Assembly (NCBI GenBank): GCA_964464145.1
Contig: CAYXFB010000001.1
Coordinates: forward strand, 1 to 64,000
Origin: UBA5399 sp964464145
Lineage (GTDB): Bacteria > Bacillota > Clostridia > Christensenellales > Christensenellaceae
Length of the DNA stretch: 64,000 nucleotides
Reading direction: 5' to 3'
Positions 1-8,231 of the stretch are shown one piece after another (positions within the stretch are counted from its first letter, which is position 1; every line of letters starts with the position of its first letter). Below the pieces are notes generated by a model, which worked only from the letters and a program-made list of their open reading frames with translations, made no database searches and had not been told where the DNA came from. The position numbers were made by a program, and so were the translations under genes.

Positions 1-849
1 CTCGCCCTTGTGCAGCGTGAAGTTTATGTCTGCGTAATTGCCCTTCTTGGAAAGGTTTTTCACCTCCAAAAGCGGCTCGTCTGTTATTGCTTCGTTTTCG
101 TGGCGTTCAAACTCTACGTTTCTGCCCACCATGAGGGATATTACCTTCTGGCGATCCATATCCTCTGTTTTAAAGGTTCCCATATACTGGCCGTCACGCA
201 TTATTGTCATGCGATCCGCCACGCGGAAAACTTCGTCCAGCTTGTGACTTATGAAAAGTACGGAGATACCCTTGCTCTTGAGATCGTCTATTATCTTGAA
301 AAGGTTTTCCACCTCGCCGGCGGAAAGTGAGGACGTAGGTTCGTCCAATATTATGAGCTTCGCATCATACACAAGCGCGCGGGCTATTGCAACAAGCTGC
401 TGCTTTGCTATGGAAAAACTTCCCAGTCTCGCGTCTATATCTATCTTCTCACCGATCTTGTCTATTGCCGTTTGCGCTATAGACCGCAGCTTTTTCCAGT
501 CCACCGTGGTCTTGTTCTCCTCCAGCACGGTGCTTATTGCTATGTTTTCAGCCACCGAAAGGTTTGAGAATAGCGAAAAGTCCTGATAGGTTACGGCTAT
601 GCCCTTGTGCACCGCCGTGATAGGCGTAAGGCCTGTCACTTTCTCGCCCTCTATGTAGATTGCGGAACCTGCATCAGGCTCGTGAGTTCCTGCCAGCACC
701 TTTATAAGGGTAGATTTTCCCGCGCCGTTTTCACCAAGCAGCGCGTGCACTTCGCCGCGTTCTATATCAAAAGATATATTTTGCAGCGCTTTTACACCGG
801 GAAAAGTCTTGCTGACGTTTTCTAAACGTATTAACTGTTCCTCGCCCAT
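1..849 (-). CDS. Sugar ABC transporter ATP-binding protein (3' end beyond window)
   Basis: Energises import of a sugar or related solute by hydrolysing ATP at the inner face of the membrane. About 283 residues are visible. The Walker A motif GENGAGKST lies at residues 39–47, followed by an S-I-A-K-Q-Q signature-type segment, the Walker B motif LIILDEPTSSL and a switch histidine in FISHK. A second ATPase half begins near the window edge (LLEVKNLSKK), so this is the duplicated RbsA/MglA/XylG type of about 500 residues. The ATG at 849 follows AGGAAGGAG with good spacing. It is divergent from the BlaI gene and has its own promoter about 215 bp upstream. The ligand cannot be told from the sequence. 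Confidence 0.93.
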   Translation of the reverse strand, partial: MGEEQLIRLENVSKTFPGVKALQNISFDIERGEVHALLGENGAGKSTLIKVLAGTHEPDAGSAIYIEGEKVTGLTPITAVHKGIAVTYQDFSLFSNLSVAENIAISTVLEENKTTVDWKKLRSIAQTAIDKIGEKIDIDARLGSFSIAKQQLVAIARALVYDAKLIILDEPTSSLSAGEVENLFKIIDDLKSKGISVLFISHKLDEVFRVADRMTIMRDGQYMGTFKTEDMDRQKVISLMVGRNVEFERHENEAITDEPLLEVKNLSKKGNYADINFTLHKGE

Positions 850-1091
850 ATTAGAATATCTCCTTCCTCTTTTGATCGACTTTCGGAAAAACGCGGCCAA
901 AATCAAACACAAAACAATTTATTCCGTAATCATATACCGCGTTAAAACGATTGAGTTCACAAGCCCGTAAACATAAGCGTGCATTACCCCCATCGGCGCT
1001 GGCTCATTTCCCTAAGAATGAAAACGATACCCTGCCGAGCGCCGTCTTGAAATCGATGGCTTATTTTAGCATATTATTTTGCGTTGTGCAA
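850..1091 (-). promoter_or_regulatory. Promoter and long structured leader of the minus-strand ABC ATPase gene
   Basis: A minus-strand promoter, TTGCAC (1086–1091), 17-bp spacer, TAAAAT (1063–1068), lies about 215 bp before the start codon. The transcribed leader contains a 7-bp perfect pair CGGCGCT/AGCGCCG enclosing a smaller TCATT/AATGA hairpin. It matches no riboswitch class I can recognise. The rest of this 440-bp intergenic stretch (to 1290) holds no gene and carries the divergent BlaI promoter. Confidence 0.5.
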
Positions 1092-1218
1092 CTATGTAAA
1101 TTCTGTTAAGAATATTACAAAAACGCAATATTTGAGCGGTTTTTTTCGCGCTTTGGTCATACTGTTTTCGGCATAAATTTCACACATGCCCTAATTTTCT
1201 ATTTTATGTATTTTTGTA

Positions 1219-1247
1219 TTGACTTTATGTTCTACGCCGTGTAGAAT
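1219..1247 (+). promoter_or_regulatory. Promoter of the blaI–M56 operon
   Basis: TTGACT (1219–1224), a 17-bp spacer and TAGAAT (1242–1247) form a near-consensus sigma-A promoter. The -10 hexamer lies inside the first BlaI-type operator, so repressor binding would block RNA polymerase directly. Confidence 0.8.
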
Positions 1248-1270
1248 CACATTATAACTACACTGTGTAG
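1232..1270 (+). promoter_or_regulatory. Two BlaI/MecI-type operators
   Basis: CTACGCCGTGTAG (1232–1244, flanked by TT/AA to give 6-bp arms) and CTACACTGTGTAG (1258–1270, perfect 6-bp arms around one T). Both fit TACA-N3-TGTA (the first with one mismatch), like known BlaI/MecI dyads. They cover the -10 region and the start of the transcript, which predicts autorepression. The same motif recurs at the second BlaI locus in this window. Confidence 0.75.
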
Positions 1271-1290
1271 AAAATCACTCGGAGGCAGAA

Positions 1291-1677
1291 ATGGAAAAAA
1301 ACATGTCGGACGCGGAAGCGCAGATAATGAAGCTTATATGGAAGGCGGGCGGGCATCTCACAAGCAGCGAGCTTTTGGAGCGGCTCTCCGCTCTTGGCAC
1401 GGATTGGAAGCGCAGCACCGTTTCCACATTCATCTCCCGTCTATGCGAAAAGGGTCTGCTGCGCTCGGAAAAGCAGGGCAGAACCTATGAATACACCGCG
1501 CTTTTGAGCCAGCGGGAATATCGCGCGCTGGTGGCGGGCGAGTTTGTGGAAAAGCTTTTCGGCGGCAGCACAAAGGGGCTGATCTCGGCCTTGGTGGAGG
1601 AGCGGAGGCTCAGCAAGGCAGATATTGCCGAGCTGAGGGAATATTTGGAGAGCGAAGAAAATGACGAACGGTCTTGA
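1291..1677 (+). CDS. BlaI/MecI-family transcriptional repressor
   Basis: A 128-residue winged-helix repressor of the BlaI/MecI/CopY family. The N-terminal half has the family pattern (SDAEAQIMKLIW, then TVSTFISRLCEKGLL and the wing KQGRTYEY). The C-terminal half is the dimerisation and cleavage region. Such proteins repress their own operon until a partner M56 protease inactivates them. GGAGG precedes the ATG. The gene overlaps the downstream M56 gene by 17 bp, so the two are probably translationally coupled. The two dyads just upstream are the expected operator. No beta-lactamase gene is adjacent, so the regulon may be cell-wall stress rather than antibiotic resistance. Confidence 0.93.
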   Translation: MEKNMSDAEAQIMKLIWKAGGHLTSSELLERLSALGTDWKRSTVSTFISRLCEKGLLRSEKQGRTYEYTALLSQREYRALVAGEFVEKLFGGSTKGLISALVEERRLSKADIAELREYLESEENDERS

Positions 1678-3616
1678 GCTTTTTTTGTCCGTTTCACTTT
1701 CCGGCGGAGTGATAGCGCTCATATTGCTGGCGCTGCGTCCGCTTTTAAAGAACAAGCTGGGCAAAGCATGGCAATACTACATATGGCTGATCGTGGCGCT
1801 GAGGCTGCTTTTGCCCTTTTCGCCCGAAGTAAGCCTTTCGGGAGCGCTGTTCTCCGCACTTCCCGCGCAAACGGAGACTGCTTCCTCCGGCACACCGCAG
1901 CTTACGGATGCCTTTGCCGCACCCGTGAACACGGAGGCGGCAAACCACGCCGATCCCGTTTCAAATACGGGCGGCGAGAACGAAGCGGCGCCCCCGCGCC
2001 TTGGCGGCGAAAGCGTCGGGCGTTCAGCTCCCGCGCTCAGTGCCGAATTCAGCGCATCGTGGATATTGGCCGCGCTGCTCATGGGCGCCGCTATTATGGC
2101 AATATGGCGCACGACCGGATATCTGCTGTTCATGCGCAGGCTGAGGCAAAGCGCGCGCAAGCCGGACGAGGCCACGCAAAAGCTATATTTTTCGCTCTGC
2201 CGTGAGCTTGGCATAAAGCGCCCGCCCGTTCTTATTTCGGCCAAGGTGGGCGCGCCCATGCTGGCGGGAGTCTTTCACCCGGTGATAGCGCTGCCCAAAG
2301 GCGCGGCAAGCGGCGCAGAGCAAATATTGCTGCACGAGCTTATCCACCACAAAAGAAAAGATACATTATACAAATTATTTTTTGCGGCAACGCTCTGCCT
2401 GCACTGGTTCAACCCGGCTGTATGGCTGGCCGCAAGGAGCATGGCCAAAGATTGCGAGCTATGCTGCGACGAGGCCGTGATGGAAATAAGCGGCGAGGGC
2501 TACGGCGAGGTGCTGCTAAGCTTCGCGCAGTGCCGTTCGCCCAAAAACGCGCTCTGTTTGAGCGAGGGAGGAAAAATAATGAAAGAGAGATTACAAGCAG
2601 TGAAAAATTTTGCAAAGGGTAAAAAGAGACCCGTTTTTATAATAGCGATAGTGACGGCGGCGATAGTAGTGTGCGCCGTGTTTATGGGGGCGGCGAAGCC
2701 CAGTGGAGGGCAAGAGCTGCGCTTCAGCACTGCGACAGTGAGCAATGACGGCGAATTGAAGGTTGAGGATAACGGAGTGCAGGGAGTGATATATAGCACT
2801 AGTCAACCCAGCATAGAAACAACAATTAAAACTGATACGGATAAAATAAAATATGACTCTGCAAGCGAATCCGATTTGAACACGAAGTATGGAGGTGAAC
2901 CTACTGCCGAACCATTCGAGCCGAGCACCGGCAAATTACCCGGACAAGGCACCGAAGGACCTAGCGTTCCCCTGTCTAATTCATATTCTGGCCCGGAACA
3001 AATGCTGAGAGACGCGGCCACCATTAAAAAAGCCGACGGAGAGGTTTTTTATCCAAAAGGAAATCTATTGTTTATTGCCGGTAAGCTAAACAATGATGAG
3101 GTCGAATCGATTTATGCCATTTCTACTCCCGAAAACCCAAATAGAAGTGATGTTAAATATATTAACCTCTTCACTGATCTTAGTAAATGTCTTACTGATA
3201 AATTGTTTGAATTTGAAAACGGCCAAGAAGCTCCCCGCAATGCAGCGCTTTTGATAATAGAAGACGGCATACTGTTCGATTCCGGCAAAGACAATATACG
3301 TGACGAATACGCCGAGGACGGCCTAAAAGAAATAGCGGACGTGCTGAAAAAATATGAGGACAAAATAGAGACCATTAGAGTTATCGGCCATACGGACAAC
3401 AATCCAATAAATACGGAGGAATTTCCAGATAATTTTGACCTCAGTTCCAAGCGCGCGAACAATGTAGTACGCTTCCTTGCCGACGCGGGAGATTTAGACA
3501 GTTCGCTGTTAGAGTCGATTGGGTATGGCGAGAATATGCCTATAGCAACAAACGACACAGCAGAGGGCAGACAGCAAAACAGACGTATAGAAATATTTGT
3601 AGGGTGCAAAAATTAA
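1661..3616 (+). CDS. BlaR1-like M56 metalloprotease fused to an OmpA-like peptidoglycan-binding domain
   Basis: A 651-residue membrane sensor protease. Probable membrane spans lie near residues 8–26, 38–54, 133–149 and 322–344. The zinc motif HELIH is at 225–229, followed by the M56 segment CELCCDE near 265–271. After the last span comes a Thr/Ser/Pro-rich linker and then, from about 530 to 647, an OmpA/MotB-type domain. The domain shows GHTDN (D579), SSKRAN (R598), GYGE and a terminal NRRIEI. In BlaR1 and MecR1 the outside sensor is a penicillin-binding domain; here it is replaced by a module that in other proteins binds the diaminopimelate peptide of peptidoglycan. The start at 1661 follows GGAGAG within the blaI coding end. 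The likely role is sensing wall state and inactivating the adjacent BlaI. Confidence 0.88.
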   Translation: MTNGLELFLSVSLSGGVIALILLALRPLLKNKLGKAWQYYIWLIVALRLLLPFSPEVSLSGALFSALPAQTETASSGTPQLTDAFAAPVNTEAANHADPVSNTGGENEAAPPRLGGESVGRSAPALSAEFSASWILAALLMGAAIMAIWRTTGYLLFMRRLRQSARKPDEATQKLYFSLCRELGIKRPPVLISAKVGAPMLAGVFHPVIALPKGAASGAEQILLHELIHHKRKDTLYKLFFAATLCLHWFNPAVWLAARSMAKDCELCCDEAVMEISGEGYGEVLLSFAQCRSPKNALCLSEGGKIMKERLQAVKNFAKGKKRPVFIIAIVTAAIVVCAVFMGAAKPSGGQELRFSTATVSNDGELKVEDNGVQGVIYSTSQPSIETTIKTDTDKIKYDSASESDLNTKYGGEPTAEPFEPSTGKLPGQGTEGPSVPLSNSYSGPEQMLRDAATIKKADGEVFYPKGNLLFIAGKLNNDEVESIYAISTPENPNRSDVKYINLFTDLSKCLTDKLFEFENGQEAPRNAALLIIEDGILFDSGKDNIRDEYAEDGLKEIADVLKKYEDKIETIRVIGHTDNNPINTEEFPDNFDLSSKRANNVVRFLADAGDLDSSLLESIGYGENMPIATNDTAEGRQQNRRIEIFVGCKN

Positions 3617-3664
3617 ATGGCAAGAAAATAAAACCATTCCGTCACTTTCTTTTTAAAAGGCAGG

Positions 3665-3673
3665 TGTTATAAT
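3665..3673 (+). promoter_or_regulatory. Extended -10 promoter of the aldo/keto reductase gene
   Basis: TGTTATAAT, that is a TG-N extension plus the consensus TATAAT at 3668–3673, lies about 40 bp before the start codon. There is no clear -35 box, which is usual for extended -10 promoters. Confidence 0.55.
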
Positions 3674-3710
3674 ATACCAATACAAAATATACAGCAAAAA
3701 GGAACTGACA

Positions 3711-4865
3711 ATGGAATACAACAAACATCCCAAAAATGGCGAAGAAATATCGCGTTTGGCCTACGGCTGTATGCGTCTCCCGCGAGATTATGCGGAGGCG
3801 GAGCGCGAGGTACTGCACGCCATAGAGCGCGGCATAAACTATTTCGATACGGCTTACGTATACCCCGGCAACGAGGCGCTGCTGGGCAAGATATTGGAAT
3901 CGAACAAAAAGCGCGACAGCGTGAACATAACAACGAAATTTCCACATTACCTCGCTAAAAAAACGGAAGATTTCGAAAAAATGTTCCAGAAGCAGCTGGA
4001 ACGACTGAATACGGACAGGGTAGATTATTACCTTATGCACATGCTCACCAGCCGTGCCGATTGGGACAGATTGGTGGGGCTGGGCATTTGCGAATGGCTC
4101 AGCCAAAAGCAGCAGGCCGGGCAGATACGCAACGTGGGCTTTTCCTTCCATGGCGGCCGTGAAAGCTTCAAAGATATTGTGGACGCGCGTGACTGGGATA
4201 TCTGCATGATACAGTACAACTATTTCGACGAAAACAACCAGGCTGGCCGCGAGGGGCTTCGTTACGCCGCTTCAAAGGGAATACCCGTTGCCATAATGGA
4301 GCCGCTTCGTGGAGGGCGGCTGGCGGGGCGGCTGCCCGACGCGGCGCGCAGGATGTGGGAGGCGGCGCAGCCAAGGCGCACGCCCGCCGAATGGGCGCTG
4401 CGCTGGCTGTGGGATCAGCCGGAGGTTTTCACCGTGCTTTCCGGCATGAATTCAATGGAGATGATAGACCAAAACATAGCCGCGCTGGAGGGCGCAGCGC
4501 CGGGCAGCCTCACGGAGGACGAACGAGCGCTCTTCGCGCGGGCGCGGGAAATAATGATAAAGGCCACCGCCGTGCCCTGCACAGGCTGCAACTACTGCAT
4601 GCCCTGCCCGGCCGGTGTGGACATACCCATGTGCTTCAGCGTATTGAACGACACCGCCACCACCTCCAAGTTTTCCGCCAAGTTCAGCTATTACTCCCGC
4701 GCGAAGGACAAATGGGCAAACAAGTGCGTAGGCTGCGGCAAGTGCGAGCAGCACTGCCCACAATCCATAAAAATACGCGAAGAGCTCGTGAATGTTACAA
4801 GCACTCTTGAGACCTTTCCCTACGGCTTGATAAAATTCGTGTGCCGGAAGTTTTTGCACATTTAG
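3711..4865 (+). CDS. Aldo/keto reductase with C-terminal 2[4Fe-4S] ferredoxin domain
   Basis: A 384-residue predicted oxidoreductase of the aldo/keto reductase superfamily. The N-terminal barrel shows GCMRLP, the catalytic Asp/Tyr in YFDTAYVYPGNE, the Lys in TTKFP and the His in YYLMHML. The last 100 residues carry two Fe-S cysteine clusters: C-T-G-C-N-Y-C-M-P-C-P and C-V-G-C-G-K-C-E-Q-H-C-P. This architecture is common in anaerobic Clostridia, but the substrate is generally unknown. The gene stands alone between its own promoter and a strong terminator. AAAGGAACTGACA precedes the ATG. Confidence 0.92.
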   Translation: MEYNKHPKNGEEISRLAYGCMRLPRDYAEAEREVLHAIERGINYFDTAYVYPGNEALLGKILESNKKRDSVNITTKFPHYLAKKTEDFEKMFQKQLERLNTDRVDYYLMHMLTSRADWDRLVGLGICEWLSQKQQAGQIRNVGFSFHGGRESFKDIVDARDWDICMIQYNYFDENNQAGREGLRYAASKGIPVAIMEPLRGGRLAGRLPDAARRMWEAAQPRRTPAEWALRWLWDQPEVFTVLSGMNSMEMIDQNIAALEGAAPGSLTEDERALFARAREIMIKATAVPCTGCNYCMPCPAGVDIPMCFSVLNDTATTSKFSAKFSYYSRAKDKWANKCVGCGKCEQHCPQSIKIREELVNVTSTLETFPYGLIKFVCRKFLHI

Positions 4866-4891
4866 ATACTTGAAAAAAATACTGTTTACCG

Positions 4892-4937
4892 CGCCGGACA
4901 AAGAGAAAAATTTCTGTTTTGCTCCGGCGTTTTTTTT
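4892..4937 (+). terminator. Rho-independent terminator after the aldo/keto reductase gene
   Basis: The 7-bp perfect stem CGCCGGA/TCCGGCG (4892–4898 and 4923–4929) has a 24-nt loop and is followed directly by eight T residues. Confidence 0.85.
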
Positions 4938-4962
4938 AGTATTACAAAACAGAATTATATGG

Positions 4963-4968
4963 TATAAT
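4963..4968 (+). promoter_or_regulatory. Probable -10 box for the isomerase gene
   Basis: A perfect TATAAT lies 65 bp before the start at 5034 and just past the preceding terminator. The -35 region (TATTAC at 4940–4945, 17-bp spacing) is poor, so activation or a weak promoter is possible. Confidence 0.4.
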
Positions 4969-5033
4969 CTTGATAAATCGTTTGAGCAAATGTCTTCTAC
5001 AATCAGAATACAATTTAAAAAGGAGGTCTAAAT

Positions 5034-6602
5034 ATGGTTAAGGTTGGAATAATCTCACCTGTGGACGAACGAAAATGTGTGCGTGAGGCTAGTGGCGAAA
5101 ACATACTTCGCGGAGAGGCGCGGCTTATCGAGCGGCTAAAAGAGCGAGGCGTGGAGGTGGTGCACGGCGGCGAGGGGCTCAGCCGTGAGGATCAGGTGGT
5201 TCGCTCCACGGGTATAATGCGAAAGCAGATACGCGCAATAGCGGCGCAAAACCCGCAGGTGTTGCTGCTGCATCAGGGCGATTGGACATGGCCCTACGAT
5301 TCGCGCGACGCGGTGCAGCTTTTCGCGAACGAGCTTGCGGGCGTGGAAAAGGGCATTGCGCGCGTGCTCATCTATTGCAATAAGGCTCCACAGGTGCCCG
5401 GCCTGGTGGCGGGAATGGCGGTGGGCGGCGCGCTCCGTCGCGTGGGCATACCCTACCAGCTCGTTTTCGGAGATATAGAGAGCGAGGAAACGATGTCTAA
5501 AATAATGGCCTGCCTCTATTTTTACGAAAGGCGCGCGGCCGTCGCGCAGGATGTCGCGCGGGCAATAGACCGCCTGCAAGGCCAAAAGTATCTTGCGGTG
5601 GGCGGCATGTCGCTTAAAATGTGTACAGCCACAGCCGATGTGGATCAATGGGCTAAAATTTTCGGCATAAGCTATGATGCGCTGGATCAATCCGAGCTTA
5701 CCAAGCGCGCCCAGCCCATGGTGGATTGGGAGGGCAAACCGCGCAAGAGCGCGGCCTTGCGCATAAACGACGCGCGCGTAAAGGAAGCGTATGATTTCAT
5801 TTATGGCCAGCAGCACGCGCAGTTCCTTTTTAACACGGATAAATTCGAGAGCATAGAGATATTCCTCTATCAGCTGTGCTACTATTACGCGGCGGTGGAC
5901 GTGGTGGCCGAAACGGATTGCGATTTCATGGGCATAAAATGTCAGGATGAGCTGAGCGGTTTCGAATGCACGCAGTGCGTGACAGCGGCCTTTTTGAACA
6001 ACGATGTAGGCCCGGACGGCAAGCCCAAGAGCACGGTTCCCGTGGCCTGCGAAAACGACATGGATTCCTCTTTGACACAGCTGCTGCTAAAAACGCTGAA
6101 CGGCGGCAAACCGGCAGGCTTCGGCGATTTTCGCGACATAGAGGACGGCTCGCTAGCCATTGTGAACTGCGGCCAGCACCCGCCATATTTCTTCGGAAAA
6201 CCGGAGGAGGACGGCATAAGCAAGCTTAAAAACACAGAGTTTTGCGGGCAGGATCTATATTACCTCGCGGGCGGTGCCACAGTGCGCGGCAGAACACCGG
6301 GCGGCGAGGTGATGACTATCGCGCGGCTGCACAGGGAAAATCTGCGTTACTCCATAGTGGCAATGGCCGTTAAAACGGAGCAGGTGGACGCGGCGCTGCA
6401 CGAAAAATACACGCTGGGCTGGCCTATAATAATGGTCAAACCGCCCGTTGACGACGCCACCGTCATAGACCTTTGGCCCTGCAACCACCTGGGCTTCACC
6501 TATGGCGATTATACGCCGCAGATAGTGGAGCTCGCGGAGCGGCTGGGCATAGGCTACACCGTTTACGACGCAGACGGCAATCTGTACAAAAGCTTTAGCT
6601 GA
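5034..6602 (+). CDS. L-fucose/L-arabinose isomerase family protein
   Basis: A 522-residue cytoplasmic protein of the FucI/AraA-like fold, predicted to interconvert an aldose and a ketose with a divalent metal. Family features are the N-terminal Rossmann-like segment (VKVGIISPVDE), QGDWTWPYDSRDA, the metal-site region VACENDMDSS, and the late segment PCNHLGFTYGDY, whose His matches the C-terminal metal ligand of FucI. It is shorter than E. coli FucI (591 residues), as are many FucI-like proteins of unknown substrate. A strong AAGGAGGT precedes the ATG. No fuculokinase or aldolase is adjacent, so the sugar is not fixed by context. Confidence 0.85.
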   Translation: MVKVGIISPVDERKCVREASGENILRGEARLIERLKERGVEVVHGGEGLSREDQVVRSTGIMRKQIRAIAAQNPQVLLLHQGDWTWPYDSRDAVQLFANELAGVEKGIARVLIYCNKAPQVPGLVAGMAVGGALRRVGIPYQLVFGDIESEETMSKIMACLYFYERRAAVAQDVARAIDRLQGQKYLAVGGMSLKMCTATADVDQWAKIFGISYDALDQSELTKRAQPMVDWEGKPRKSAALRINDARVKEAYDFIYGQQHAQFLFNTDKFESIEIFLYQLCYYYAAVDVVAETDCDFMGIKCQDELSGFECTQCVTAAFLNNDVGPDGKPKSTVPVACENDMDSSLTQLLLKTLNGGKPAGFGDFRDIEDGSLAIVNCGQHPPYFFGKPEEDGISKLKNTEFCGQDLYYLAGGATVRGRTPGGEVMTIARLHRENLRYSIVAMAVKTEQVDAALHEKYTLGWPIIMVKPPVDDATVIDLWPCNHLGFTYGDYTPQIVELAERLGIGYTVYDADGNLYKSFS

Positions 6603-6612
6603 GCTAAGAGGG

Positions 6613-6641
6613 TTGACCGGCTCGCAAAGCGTCGGTCAAAA
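6613..6641. repeat. Inverted repeat after the isomerase gene
   Basis: The arms TTGACCG and CGGTCAA are perfect over 7 bp around a spacer of about 15 bp. There is no T-run on either side, so it is unlikely to be a terminator. It could be an operator or an mRNA-end structure. Confidence 0.4.
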
Positions 6642-6687
6642 GGGTAATATAACTGCACCGCCCCACATCGCGGCGGCTATACACCAC

Positions 6688-7323
6688 ATGCTGAATATCA
6701 AAAAGTCAATGCTCGTCAAAAAAATTATATCATTCGCCGCCGCGCTCGCCCTAGCCTGCGCTGCGGCGGGCTGCACTGCGGCTCAAGAAAGCTTCGCAGT
6801 GCCGTCCGCCGCACCCGTGGCAACGCAGAGCGTTGAAGCAGCGCCCCAAGACTCGCCCGAAGAAGCGCAGCAAAGCGCATCAGAGCGACGCGCCGAGGCG
6901 GAGCGCGAGCTCGAAGCCCTGCGCCAAAGCGCGACCTATGGCGAGGAGCTGGCCGTTTTCCTCAAAAAATACGGCGATGTGCTAACAACGGCGCAGGCGG
7001 ACGAGGCGCTTTCCGTTTTAGAGGAGGTGCTGGAGCGCGAAAAGAAATATCTTGCGGCGGATTACGAATACGCCAACGCGGACGAAACCTTCAAAGAAGC
7101 CTTCAAAAACGGCTTTTTCCGTCAAAATATATATCGTTTGAGCGAAGAGCTGCAAGCGCTGGTCGAGGGCACACTGCTGGACGGCTTCAAGCTGGTGCAA
7201 AGCGGGAGCGATCTTGTGCCCGTGGTGGACTACGCCGCGCTGCTAAATAGGTACGGAGACTTGTGCTCGGCGGAGTATCGCGAATATTTGGAGGAATGCG
7301 CCGCGCAAGAGCTCAATTTTTGA
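6688..7323 (+). CDS. Predicted lipoprotein of unknown function
   Basis: A lipoprotein of about 211 residues. The N-terminus has lysines, a hydrophobic core and a lipobox ending A-A-A-G-C, which predicts lipid attachment and an extracytoplasmic location. After a Pro/Ala/Ser-rich linker the rest is acidic and largely helical, with ASERRAEAERELEALRQS resembling a coiled coil. I do not recognise a domain. Candidate starts are ATG 6688, ATG 6709 (directly before the signal peptide) and TTG 6613; none has a convincing ribosome-binding site, and I chose 6688. It probably depends on read-through from the isomerase gene. Confidence 0.7.
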   Translation: MLNIKKSMLVKKIISFAAALALACAAAGCTAAQESFAVPSAAPVATQSVEAAPQDSPEEAQQSASERRAEAERELEALRQSATYGEELAVFLKKYGDVLTTAQADEALSVLEEVLEREKKYLAADYEYANADETFKEAFKNGFFRQNIYRLSEELQALVEGTLLDGFKLVQSGSDLVPVVDYAALLNRYGDLCSAEYREYLEECAAQELNF

Positions 7324-7727
7324 AACACTGTATATTGTAAAGTCCGGCCGTTTTTTCAAACGATTTAACGGAACGGCACGCACTATTTCAACTACCATAT
7401 ATTTTCAACCATAATAAATACTGTAAAGCAACTACGCTGTGGCCGTCAGCGCCGCCTGCCTTTTTTGTTTTTAATAAATCGATTTCTCTCGGCAACTAAA
7501 TTATTATGTGCGGATTTTCGTTACATATCGTGTTTAAATCTTCCCACGTTAGAAACATATGAGCTAATAAGCTAACATCTAACCCTTTATACACATTCTA
7601 GTTTGCAAATCGCTCCGTTATAATTTACTTAGGCATGGCGTTCAAGCTAATTCTTACCCAAAAATTGAGCTGAATACACTGGCGGTTTTCACAAGGTATA
7701 TTGCTTTCGGATTTGGAGGGCACAGGT
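7324..7727. other. Intergenic stretch with a weak promoter
   Basis: About 400 bp, AT-rich, with no gene seen. A TATAAT at 7619–7624 with a weak TTCTAG at 7596–7601 (17-bp spacing) is the best promoter for the regulator gene that follows. Confidence 0.4.
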
Positions 7728-8222
7728 TTGACTGAGTTTGAAGAATTAGCTTTGAAAAAAATAATAAAGGACTACCTGATCGACTGCGTATATTACAACA
7801 TAAACCTGCTCATAGGTAAGTATGGCATAAGCAACGCCGAGATAAGCAAAAAAATAGGCTGGGATCAGGCGGGATACAATCAAAAATACAACCGCAGCAA
7901 CGATTTGCGCATAACCACATTCATAAAGATATACACCGCGCTATTGGAGCTTGTGAGGGAAAAGGAGGCCGAATACGGCTTTGAAGAGCTCAATCTGAGC
8001 AATATAGACCTAAACGAGCTCATAACCAAAAACGAGCTGGATCTGGGACACCTATTCAACCATATCAGCTCCGTGGCTGAGGGAAAGACAGAATTTTTGA
8101 GCGACAAGTCTTTGGCGGACACCTTTTTGTCACTGAAATCATTTGTGCTCACGGGCAGAAAAAACAAAAAGTTCAACGACAAGGAAATAGACGTTTACAT
8201 CAAATATTATAAAAAGCTATGA
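7728..8222 (+). CDS. Small HTH (XRE-like) protein
   Basis: A protein of about 164 residues. Residues 25–70 resemble a Cro/CI-type helix-turn-helix (LIGKYGISNAEISKKIGW, then a putative recognition helix with Q-A-G-Y-N-Q). The remainder is helical with no domain I know. The TTG at 7728 is preceded by GGAGGG at 7715–7720 with a 7-nt gap; a more upstream in-frame TTG at 7701 lacks such a site. The gene ends 9 bp before dhaK and is followed by an ABC importer, so it may regulate this operon. That role is inferred from position only. Confidence 0.72.
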   Translation: MTEFEELALKKIIKDYLIDCVYYNINLLIGKYGISNAEISKKIGWDQAGYNQKYNRSNDLRITTFIKIYTALLELVREKEAEYGFEELNLSNIDLNELITKNELDLGHLFNHISSVAEGKTEFLSDKSLADTFLSLKSFVLTGRKNKKFNDKEIDVYIKYYKKL

Positions 8223-8231
8223 GAGTTTTGT

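Noticed and set aside
1661..3616. Possibility that the M56 and OmpA parts are two genes joined by a sequencing error
   Set aside because: The frame is continuous through a plausible linker, and no second ribosome-binding site with a start and signal peptide precedes the OmpA part.
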